Position numbers and translations under genes: made by a program. This document shows, piece after piece, positions 1 to 5,808 of a stretch of DNA of 11,700 nucleotides. Source of the DNA: Vulcanimicrobiota bacterium (GTDB lineage: Bacteria; Vulcanimicrobiota; Vulcanimicrobiia; Vulcanimicrobiales; Vulcanimicrobiaceae); NCBI GenBank assembly GCA_013289785.1, contig JABCZE010000022.1, forward strand, positions 1 to 11,700, written 5' to 3'. Under the pieces are notes generated by a model that was not told the origin of the DNA, made no database searches, and worked only from the letters and a program-made list of their open reading frames with translations. Position 1 is the first letter of the stretch. The number at the start of each line of letters is the position of its first letter.

Positions 1-1
1 C

Positions 2-304
2 GTGTGGGATGTTTTCAACGTCGGCAGCGGATCGCCGATTTCCATCGCGGAGATGGCGAGCACGCTGGCCCGGATGCTCGGCAAGAGCCTCGCTCCGGAG
101 TATCTCGGTAAATACCGCGTGGGCGACGTTCGTCATTGCTTCGCGGACATTTCAAAGATTGAGAGAACCTTCGGCGTGCGGCCGCAGCGGTCGTTCGACG
201 AGGGCATGCAAGAGCTCATTACGTGGGTTTCGCAAGCGAAGGCGCCGGTGGATCGCAGCCGGGCGAGCCTCGCCGAACTAGAAAAACAGCGACTTCTCGT
301 TTAG
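2..304 (+). CDS. NAD-dependent sugar epimerase/dehydratase, C-terminal end (partial)
   Basis: This is the last 100 codons of an extended short-chain dehydrogenase/reductase that acts on a nucleotide sugar. The 5' part, including the Rossmann fold and the catalytic Tyr-Lys, lies outside the window, so the GTG at base 2 is not the start. The visible part begins with FNVGSG, the strand and glycine turn near the substrate-binding C-terminal lobe of this family. It continues with YRVGDVRHCFADISK, in which the VGD-R-H-ADISK pattern is typical of UDP-hexose 4-epimerase relatives and recalls dTDP-L-rhamnose 4-epimerases. The chain then ends with the family's usual helix (SFDEGMQELITWV) and a short charged tail. 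The family is firm but the exact sugar is not known. A strong ribosome binding site for the next gene follows within a few bases, so the two are probably co-transcribed. Confidence 0.85.
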   Translation: MWDVFNVGSGSPISIAEMASTLARMLGKSLAPEYLGKYRVGDVRHCFADISKIERTFGVRPQRSFDEGMQELITWVSQAKAPVDRSRASLAELEKQRLLV

Positions 305-306
305 TG

Positions 307-313
307 AAGGGAG
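307..313 (+). promoter_or_regulatory. Ribosome binding site that sets the BcsS-like start
   Basis: AAGGGAG lies 8 bases before the ATG at 322. It supports that ATG over the longer open frame, which runs back into the epimerase gene. Confidence 0.75.
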
Positions 314-321
314 CAATCAAG

Positions 322-1014
322 ATGTCACGGGCAATTTCGGCTGCGGCTATCGGGCTCTTTTTGCTGACGGAACCGATCGCCGTTCGTGCGGACAACGTTG
401 AGGTGTTTGCCGGGGCGCAAGCCGATTTTGCAAACTACGTCTATGCGGGAGCGACCGTGGCGTTGCCCGGCCAAAGCATCGGCAACGGATTCGCCTTTCG
501 GGGTTACTTCGATACCGGCGGCTACGACTACATGCGCCACGACCTCGGCTTGGTTCGGGCGAACTTTACGGGAGGAGAGCTGGACGCGGTTTACGGGGTT
601 ACGCTCAAGCACGTTTGGAACGACGTCGGCGTCGGCGTCAATGCGACCTATACCGGACTTTCGCCGTACGATCCCAAGAACTATTTGGGAGGTCATCAAA
701 CGGAACTTCGCGTGAGTCTGGACGGCGGAACGTCGGGTGGGCCCTGGCGCGCGGATTGGCTAGGCTACTACGGAACCAGACTCTATGACTACGATTGGTC
801 GCTCGACGTCACGCACGCCGTTTCGTCGAACTGGCGACTCGGCGCCGTGTACGCCTTCGAAGGAAATCCCAGCTACCATCTCAATCAGGTCGGCCCGTAT
901 GCCGGCTTGAGTTTTGGGACGCACTCGGAGTTGCAGCTCTCGGCCGGCGAAGCCTGGCAATCGGGATTTAACCCGCGGGCCTACGGCACCGCGACCTTTT
1001 TCCGGCGTTTTTGA
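322..1014 (+). CDS. Small outer-membrane beta-barrel protein, BcsS-like (cellulose biosynthesis accessory)
   Basis: The product has 230 residues. Residues 1-23 form a Sec signal peptide (hydrophobic core, then VRA-D). The rest is made of alternating aromatic and polar strands rich in Gly and Tyr, and the last residue is Phe, as expected for a barrel inserted by the BAM complex. The segment around 38-70 (YVYAGATVALPG, then GNGFAFRGYFD and GGYDY) resembles the opening of BcsS, a poorly characterised outer-membrane or secreted accessory protein found in bacterial cellulose loci. The length fits that family. I recognise the pattern from memory and could not search, so the BcsS label is tentative, while export and barrel character are well supported. 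The gene follows the epimerase by 17 bases with a good Shine-Dalgarno. Its last 34 bases overlap the 3' end of the convergent GH10 gene. No cellulose synthase is visible, but it could lie upstream of the window. Confidence 0.6.
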   Translation: MSRAISAAAIGLFLLTEPIAVRADNVEVFAGAQADFANYVYAGATVALPGQSIGNGFAFRGYFDTGGYDYMRHDLGLVRANFTGGELDAVYGVTLKHVWNDVGVGVNATYTGLSPYDPKNYLGGHQTELRVSLDGGTSGGPWRADWLGYYGTRLYDYDWSLDVTHAVSSNWRLGAVYAFEGNPSYHLNQVGPYAGLSFGTHSELQLSAGEAWQSGFNPRAYGTATFFRRF

Positions 1015-2159
1015 GGCCTCGGTTTGACGTACCAAAGTGCGTCTCGAATGGCAAAGTACATCGGCTTGGCTCGCATCGAAGAGTCCAGCGGTAAGCCGCG
1101 ATTAAATCCTGGCCCGGCGCCGTCGGTCCAGGCGCCCGCAAACCGGGCGTAGTCGTCCTTGGTAATCTCGAGCCAGGAGTGCAGGTCGCTCAGGCCCCAC
1201 GTGGTTACTCCGGTGACGGCCCGCTCGCTGAGCACGACATCGAGATAGCGTCGCACTTCGTCGGCAACTTGGCGATCGCGTTCCTCCGCGGTTGCGACGT
1301 AGTCGGCCTCCTTGACGTCTAACTCGGTCACGGTGATCGAAAGACCCATGGCCGCAACCTCTTGTAAGAACCGCGCCACGGCGGATTGCGAGATATGGCC
1401 TTTTCGCAGGTCGAGGTGTGCTTGAACGCCGAGTCCGTCGAGCGGGGCACCGGCACGTTTCAACCGCTCGAGCAGCTTGAGTAAAAAGTAGCGGCGATCC
1501 CGTTCGTCGGGGAGGTCGTACTCGAGCCCGTATTCGTTGATGACCAGTTGCGCTTTGGGCGCAAACCTGCGGGCTTGGGCCAGCGCGCGGGCGATATAAT
1601 CCGGCCCGAATACCTCGAGAAAGATGTTCTCGCGCAGCCCATCGACGCGCTGACCCGGATCGATCGGCTCGTTGACGACTTCCCACATCCCGATGACGTC
1701 CCCGTATCTGGGAATCACCGAGCCGAAATACCTGGCGATGAGATTCCAATCTTGATTTTCGCGAAGCATCTCGACGGCCCACTCGGGCACGCTGAGATGC
1801 CAAAGCAGTGTGTGGCCGCGAAGATTTTTCCCGTTCGCGATCGCGAAAGCGGTCAAGTCGTCGATCTTGCCAAACGAGAGCTGACCGTATGCCGGTTCGA
1901 TCTCGTTCCAGTTCATTTCGAACTCCGGCACGAGCTGCGCGCATTCGCGAATCACCGCTTCTCGCAGATTCGGCTCGGTCTTAAGGTCGTTAACCCTGAC
2001 GGCCGATCCAAAGAAACGCCCCCAGCGTACCGCCGCCGCCTCGAGACCTTCGTCGCCCGCAGAGGCCGGATCGACGCGAAGAGCGCAAGCCGCCCCGGCG
2101 CAAAGCATGGCGGCAATCGCGTTTCGCCGGCTGATGCCGGCCTCGTTTCGCCTTCGCAT
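981..2159 (-). CDS. Secreted glycoside hydrolase family 10 (endo-beta-1,4-xylanase type), Tat signal
   Basis: The 392-residue protein has a twin-arginine signal at residues 10-34 (SRRN, hydrophobic stretch, ASA cleavage), so it is likely exported folded. A full GH10 TIM barrel follows. Visible family marks are the N-W-E strand at 83-86, GHTLLWH at 115-121 (substrate-binding His and Trp), WEVVNEP at 159-165 with acid/base Glu164, the GVQAHL strand at 244-249, TELD at 278-281 with nucleophile Glu279, and TTWGLSDLHSW near the C-terminus with the conserved active-site Trp residues. All catalytic positions are intact. GH10 enzymes cleave beta-1,4-xylan and related glycans. Here the substrate may be the cell's own exopolysaccharide (inference). 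A basic tail (RPQKRRKK) ends the chain. This is the last gene of the minus-strand operon: its ATG follows the stop of the Ig-like gene after a single base. The 3' end overlaps the convergent BcsS-like gene. Confidence 0.94.
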   Translation of the reverse strand: MRRRNEAGISRRNAIAAMLCAGAACALRVDPASAGDEGLEAAAVRWGRFFGSAVRVNDLKTEPNLREAVIRECAQLVPEFEMNWNEIEPAYGQLSFGKIDDLTAFAIANGKNLRGHTLLWHLSVPEWAVEMLRENQDWNLIARYFGSVIPRYGDVIGMWEVVNEPIDPGQRVDGLRENIFLEVFGPDYIARALAQARRFAPKAQLVINEYGLEYDLPDERDRRYFLLKLLERLKRAGAPLDGLGVQAHLDLRKGHISQSAVARFLQEVAAMGLSITVTELDVKEADYVATAEERDRQVADEVRRYLDVVLSERAVTGVTTWGLSDLHSWLEITKDDYARFAGAWTDGAGPGFNRGLPLDSSMRAKPMYFAIRDALWYVKPRPQKRRKKVAVP

Positions 2160-2160
2160 C

Positions 2161-2610
2161 TTACCGGATCTGTAGCTGCGCGTTGCTCGTCGCTTCGACG
2201 CCGGCGGTGTTCCGCGCGATGATCTGCATGACGAGATTATGGTTCATGAAGAACGGGAGCTGCGGAACGGCGTAACCGCCTTGGAAGCGCCCGACGTCGG
2301 TCTTGGGCAAGTTGAAGCCGTAGCCGCCGATGCGAACTTCGACGCTGGCGACGTTGGATGACGCGAGCACGGTGACGGAAAGCGTATCGCCCGCTTTGGG
2401 CGTCGTCGAGCTCAAACCAACCCAAAGAATCTGCGGCGCGGCCTCGGACGGCAGCATCAAAATCGTCGGCGTCGGCGCGGGCGACGGCGCTTGCGAAGGC
2501 GTTGCCGAAACGCTCGGAATCGGTGAAGGAACCTGCGCATCGGCGACGGCGATCGACGAGCAAATGGCGAGTAATCCGAGCGCCGCAGCCGCACGGGAAG
2601 AGCCGCTCAC
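2161..2610 (-). CDS. Secreted protein with Pro/Ser/Thr linker and Ig-like domain
   Basis: I place the start at a GTG (2610-2608) whose last two bases belong to the stop of the preceding gene (GTGA). The frame stays open farther upstream, but only a non-conserved Arg-rich stretch would be added. The 149-residue product has a signal peptide at 1-25 (ending ADA-Q). A low-complexity linker of Pro, Ser, Thr and Ala follows at about 26-50. A compact beta-rich domain then covers about 58-149, with features of a bacterial Ig-like/E-set fold (PKAGDTLSVTV, a VASVEVRIGG strand, and a closing NTAGVEATS strand). No enzymatic motif is visible. A Cys at 17 lies within the hydrophobic core, but the LAIC context is a poor lipobox. 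It is probably a periplasmic or surface adaptor. Its neighbour, one base away, is the GH10 hydrolase, so the two are made together and may act together (inference). Confidence 0.75.
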   Translation of the reverse strand: MSGSSRAAAALGLLAICSSIAVADAQVPSPIPSVSATPSQAPSPAPTPTILMLPSEAAPQILWVGLSSTTPKAGDTLSVTVLASSNVASVEVRIGGYGFNLPKTDVGRFQGGYAVPQLPFFMNHNLVMQIIARNTAGVEATSNAQLQIR

Positions 2611-2885
2611 GAATGCGCCCGTTCGAGAACAACGAGGTCGTCGCAGTGGTACCTTACGTCGATTTTCTGACAGTGCTCCGAATAGTGCGTCCGGTCGTAA
2701 ACGAACCATCGCTGTTCGTTAAAGCCGATGGAAACGTCAGGATCGAGACCTAAGTGCGCAAAGATTTCATCTTCGGACCCGACGTCTACCTGCCGAGGCA
2801 GCCGTTCTAGACTTGCTTGCAGCAGCGCATCGTGCGCGTCGACGTCATCGCGGAAGATGGCGTACCACCGGTAACGATGATGCAC
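2607..2885 (-). CDS. Small protein of unknown function (92 aa)
   Basis: I do not recognise this family. The frame opens with a GTG 46 bases after the stop of the E-set gene; it is the only usual start codon after an in-frame stop. It ends in a 4-base overlap with the Ig-like gene. The predicted product has no signal peptide and no membrane segment. It is acidic with many aromatic residues: RYRWYAIF near the start, a helix-like AHDALLQASLERL at about 17-29, and strand-like segments (QRWFVYD at 58-64, KIDVRYHCDD at 74-83). Two Cys occur, at 72 and 81. Support for a real gene comes from its position inside a tightly packed operon and the overlap with the next start, not from homology. No clear Shine-Dalgarno is visible. 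A small cytoplasmic alpha/beta protein is the most that can be said. Confidence 0.55.
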   Translation of the reverse strand: MHHRYRWYAIFRDDVDAHDALLQASLERLPRQVDVGSEDEIFAHLGLDPDVSIGFNEQRWFVYDRTHYSEHCQKIDVRYHCDDLVVLERAHS

Positions 2886-2931
2886 GGCGCGCTCGCCAAC
2901 AACGAGAAGGGCTCAGAAGACCGAAGCGGGT

Positions 2932-3822
2932 TCAGCGTGCCTGTGGCGGCTTGTGGGATTGAGGCGGCTCCGGAGGCGGCAGCCCCGGCGGAAGGTTCGG
3001 GAACGGTGCGGGGTTGTAGGGCGTCGGCATGATTTGCGGCTGCTGCTGATTGATGCTTCCCGGCACTTGATCTTGCCAGGCGGAAACGGTGTCGCTCACC
3101 GTTCGCACGTCGGCATCGGGAACGACGAACTTGCGCGGCGGGCGCGAGAGACCATTTTGGGCGATCTCCTCCGACTGGAGTGATCCGCGGTCGTAGAGAT
3201 AGTTGAAGATCGTGCCCGACGGATACCGACGCGTGATCGAATAGTGCAGCGCATCGACGCGGTCCATTGGGATCGCCTGGGCGTTCCATCCACTTTGATC
3301 GGTCGAGATATAGACGCTCGCCGTCAGCGGCGTCGTCGGCGGGACCTGCACGATGAACGTCACGAGCACCGGTTTGCCCGAGTAGCTCACGGTCGTCGGG
3401 GCTCCGCCCCCGGGCACCGGCGTTGCGAGATTCGCATACGCAAGCAAATCGGGATTCGGCGCCGGTGACGACGCTGCAACCGCGAAGTGCGTCACGTCGT
3501 CGAAGTTGCCCTCCGGCGGCAACGCCGCGCGCGAAAGATCGAGTTCGGTCACACTGCCGTTGGCGTCGAAGGTGGCGCGCGCCCAGAGGCGCGGCGCCGG
3601 AGCGAGCTTCGTCGAGCCGCCGGTCTTCGCGTCGTGGATCACGATGCCCGGCGCGATCCGGAAACCGTCGCCGGTCGTGAAGAAGACGAAGCCGTCCTGA
3701 TAGGCGAGCAGTTGCCCGGTGACGACGATCGAAGGACCGGCCGCAACGAGCGTCACCGCGAACGCCAACCCTATTGTCATCCTGAGCGCAGTCGAAGGGG
3801 TCGTCGAAGGTTTACGCATCAT
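2932..3822 (-). CDS. Exported protein with CBM20-like E-set domain and Pro-rich tail
   Basis: The 296-residue protein starts at an ATG overlapping the LptD-like stop by 4 bases (ATGA). A signal peptide has its hydrophobic core at about 15-28. Residues 31-100 form a small beta-rich domain (VVTGQLLAYQDGFVFFTTGDGF and on) that recalls OB-like DUF5666 domains. Residues about 143-252 resemble starch-binding/E-set modules: VLVTFIVQVPP, then a YISTDQSGWN strand with a Trp like that of the NGW motif, YPSGTIFNYLYDRGS, and VSDTVSAWQD. This pattern is common in CBM20-like domains that bind alpha-glucans. The tail from 254 is Pro/Gln-rich and likely disordered. Residues 5-18 are encoded by a copy of an interspersed repeat (3775-3810), which also produces a PST/PST duplication. 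No catalytic residues are seen. Role inferred: periplasmic or surface glycan-binding partner of the LptD-like protein. Confidence 0.75.
   Translation of the reverse strand: MMRKPSTTPSTALRMTIGLAFAVTLVAAGPSIVVTGQLLAYQDGFVFFTTGDGFRIAPGIVIHDAKTGGSTKLAPAPRLWARATFDANGSVTELDLSRAALPPEGNFDDVTHFAVAASSPAPNPDLLAYANLATPVPGGGAPTTVSYSGKPVLVTFIVQVPPTTPLTASVYISTDQSGWNAQAIPMDRVDALHYSITRRYPSGTIFNYLYDRGSLQSEEIAQNGLSRPPRKFVVPDADVRTVSDTVSAWQDQVPGSINQQQPQIMPTPYNPAPFPNLPPGLPPPEPPQSHKPPQAR
3775..3810. repeat. Short interspersed repeat copy 1, inside a signal-peptide coding region
   Basis: The plus strand reads TGTCATCCTGAGCG followed by CAGTCGAAGG (3775-3798). A second GTCGAAGG follows at 3803-3810, 12 bases on. This resembles the widespread intergenic repeat with core GTCATCCTGAGCG...GTCGAAGG that I recall from many environmental bacterial genomes. 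A related copy lies at 7608-7633. Here it is translated in frame as the N-region of the E-set protein's signal peptide. Confidence 0.7.
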
Positions 3823-5726
3823 ATCGGAAGCAACTGGATCACGAAGTTTTGCTGCCAGTATTGCGCCCGGTAGGGATTGCCGTACCAGTAGAGCGTGCGC
3901 GAGATATCGGCAAGCGTGTGCGGAAGGATCTTGAAGCGGATGTCGGCGGTTGCGTCATACGGCGGTTGCCCGAGCCACCACGAATAGAGCGGCTGACCCA
4001 GAATATTATTCTGGGGAAAGGCGAAGAGTCCCGGCACCGGGATCGGATAATCCTGGTGATGCCGGACGAGCACCGAGAGGTTGAAGTCCGGCGTCGGCGT
4101 GTCGTTGAGTCCGAAGCTCGCCGTGCGCAACGTCGCAACGCCGCGAAACGACGTGAAACTATCCGGACAGAAGGTGGTCGGCTGTCCGTGCGGTTGAGTG
4201 CACTGCTCGTAGCCGCCGTTGATGTAATGGTCGCCGATGTTTTGAATCTCGTAACCGGCGTAGGTGTGAAGCGCCCGGTTGAACTGCCGGCTGACCGTCA
4301 GCGTCACGTTCGTGTTGTCGATGTAGTGCGGCAGTGAGTTCCACTGGCGCTGCTTGTTGAGTGAGGCGTTGAAGTAATACTGCTGATACGGGCTATCGGG
4401 CTGGTTGAGTTTGAGCGACGGCGTAAAGAGATTGAAACCGAGAACCGTGTTATAGATCGTCGTGTAGGTGGGACAGTAATACTTGTAAATCTTCGACGGC
4501 TGAACCGTGCAGAGCGCGCCGTAGGACTGCAGGCCGGGCACGGGGATCGGCGCGAACGCGTTGTTTCCGGGCCAGTAGCCCGGAAAGCCGTTCAGATACT
4601 GCGAGCCGCCGACCGAGTCGTGTGCAAAACCGTAGCTTTCGTAGATGCTTTCAAAGAGGGGCAGATTGGCAATTTTGTTTTGGAAGCTGTTGGCCGTTAG
4701 CTGCAGAAACGCCGGGTGCGAGAGGTTGCCGCCCAGCGGTTTGGGGACCTCGAGCGAGCCCGGCCCGAGCAGGTTGTAGTTGACCAGCTGCGACGTGGCC
4801 GTAACGTAGGAATGGGGAAAGGCGTAGGTGGCATTGAGCCAGGTCGTCTGTTGCGCCGCGCGCGGCAGCTGGAGATAGTTCTGCTGCGCGTAGTATTGCG
4901 TGAAACTTTGAATTTGGAAGCGGCTGCCGAGCTTCTCGTACAGCATCGCATTCCACCATTTCTCCGCGCGCGTCGCGGGATTCACCGACAAGATGGCGTA
5001 CTCGTGATCGCCAACGAAATGCTGTTCCACCGAGCCATAGAGCTTATACGTCGGATCGTACCGCAAGTGGAGCGCGGTCAACGCATTCGGGCTACCGGCT
5101 ACTTGCCAAGTGATGTCCGCCGTCGCACCGGAGAGCGAGTTTTGCGCCAAGTATTGGTTCGAGGAGAAGCTGATCACGTTGCTTCCCAGCGGGATGCCGA
5201 CACCCGCGACGTAGGCCACGGCCCCGATAAAGCGCACGTACGTCTTGGTGCCGACGACGGCGCCCGTGCCCGTCATGTCCGGCTGCGTCGTGATCGGGGG
5301 GAAAAAGAACGCGTCGCCGGGCATCACGCGTCCCATCGCGGGGTGCGCGAGGTCCCCGTTGAGAAAGGTCCACCGGTCGGGCTCTCTCGTAACCGGAACG
5401 AAGTAAATGCGCTTGAAATCGAGGAAATCGGAGATGGCTGCGCCGCTGACCGTACCGCTGCGATCGTGGAGCGTCACGTGCCCGGCTACGAGGAACCGGT
5501 TGGCCTTGAGGTCCATCGAGAAGGCGTCGCCGGTTACGGTGAAGCCGTCGCTGGTTCGCAGGCGCACGTTGCCGTCGGCTTCGAGCAAGAAACGGTCGTA
5601 GTAGAAATTAATCGACTTTGCGTTCAGATAGAGCAGCGTCACCGGCGTGCTCTGCGCGCGCGCCGCAGCGCTTGCGAGAATAAGCAGCAGCATCGAGATC
5701 GCCGCCGATAATGCGATTCGTAGCAC
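3819..5726 (-). CDS. LptD/OstA-like outer-membrane beta-barrel protein
   Basis: This 635-residue protein starts with GTG and has a Sec signal peptide (1-24, ending ARA-Q). Residues about 38-110 look like an OstA/LptA-type beta-jellyroll strand series: FLLEADGNVRLRT, then GFTVTGDAFSMDLKANRFLVAGHVTLHD, with the repeated G-V-(polar)-hydrophobic spacing typical of LptA, LptC and LptD. From about 160 to the end come long alternating strands rich in Tyr, Gln and Asn, as in a large outer-membrane barrel. Only four Cys exist (406, 418, 509, 520), as two closely spaced pairs. LptD inserts lipopolysaccharide in the outer leaflet; this protein is shorter than E. coli LptD (784 residues). It could instead export another glycolipid or polysaccharide. 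It is the first gene of the minus operon and overlaps the next gene by 4 bases. No Shine-Dalgarno precedes the GTG; see the promoter entry for a possible leaderless start. Confidence 0.75.
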   Translation of the reverse strand: MLRIALSAAISMLLLILASAAARAQSTPVTLLYLNAKSINFYYDRFLLEADGNVRLRTSDGFTVTGDAFSMDLKANRFLVAGHVTLHDRSGTVSGAAISDFLDFKRIYFVPVTREPDRWTFLNGDLAHPAMGRVMPGDAFFFPPITTQPDMTGTGAVVGTKTYVRFIGAVAYVAGVGIPLGSNVISFSSNQYLAQNSLSGATADITWQVAGSPNALTALHLRYDPTYKLYGSVEQHFVGDHEYAILSVNPATRAEKWWNAMLYEKLGSRFQIQSFTQYYAQQNYLQLPRAAQQTTWLNATYAFPHSYVTATSQLVNYNLLGPGSLEVPKPLGGNLSHPAFLQLTANSFQNKIANLPLFESIYESYGFAHDSVGGSQYLNGFPGYWPGNNAFAPIPVPGLQSYGALCTVQPSKIYKYYCPTYTTIYNTVLGFNLFTPSLKLNQPDSPYQQYYFNASLNKQRQWNSLPHYIDNTNVTLTVSRQFNRALHTYAGYEIQNIGDHYINGGYEQCTQPHGQPTTFCPDSFTSFRGVATLRTASFGLNDTPTPDFNLSVLVRHHQDYPIPVPGLFAFPQNNILGQPLYSWWLGQPPYDATADIRFKILPHTLADISRTLYWYGNPYRAQYWQQNFVIQLLPI

Positions 5727-5808
5727 AGCGGCAAGCGATTCGACGGCCGCAACGCGTGTCTTTCAAGGCCTGTAGAGACTAAAAGGTCGAAGGACGGATT
5801 AAAGTCTG
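5727..5808. promoter_or_regulatory. Divergent intergenic region between the two main operons
   Basis: These 82 bases separate the starts of the LptD-like gene (leftward) and deoB (rightward), so they should hold promoters for both. The deoB side carries AAGGA at 5790-5794, a long 14 bases before its ATG. I see no convincing rightward -35/-10 pair, no clear operator palindrome and no riboswitch-like structure. Confidence 0.6.
5738..5766 (-). promoter_or_regulatory. Predicted sigma70-type promoter of the LptD-like operon
   Basis: On the minus strand, TTGAAA (5766-5761) and TCGAAT (5743-5738) are separated by exactly 17 bases. They match the -35 and -10 consensus at 5/6 and 4/6 positions. The -10 ends 11 bases before the GTG start, so transcription would begin about 4-6 bases ahead of it, too close for a Shine-Dalgarno. 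None is seen there, which fits a leaderless or near-leaderless mRNA. By-eye prediction only. Confidence 0.4.

Noticed and set aside
223..321. Upstream extension of the BcsS-like gene into the epimerase
   Set aside because: It would precede a clean signal peptide, and a strong ribosome binding site points to ATG 322.
2611..2709. N-terminal extension of the Ig-like protein
   Set aside because: It would put an Arg-rich stretch before the signal peptide and overlap the upstream gene by about 100 bases. The GTGA coupling at 2610 is more natural.
2886..2931. Possible internal promoter or terminator between the E-set gene and the 92-residue gene
   Set aside because: No hairpin with a T-run and no convincing -35/-10 pair is visible in the 46 bases.
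4716..5711. Long plus-strand open frame (331 codons) opposite the LptD-like gene
   Set aside because: It is Arg/Glu/Val-rich with no domain pattern and lies antisense to a gene with clear signal peptide and barrel features. This is typical of mirror frames in GC-rich DNA.
5786..5795. GTCGAAGGA-like string in the divergent intergenic region as a third repeat copy
   Set aside because: Only the end of the core matches; the CCTGAGCG part is not preserved, so chance is likely.
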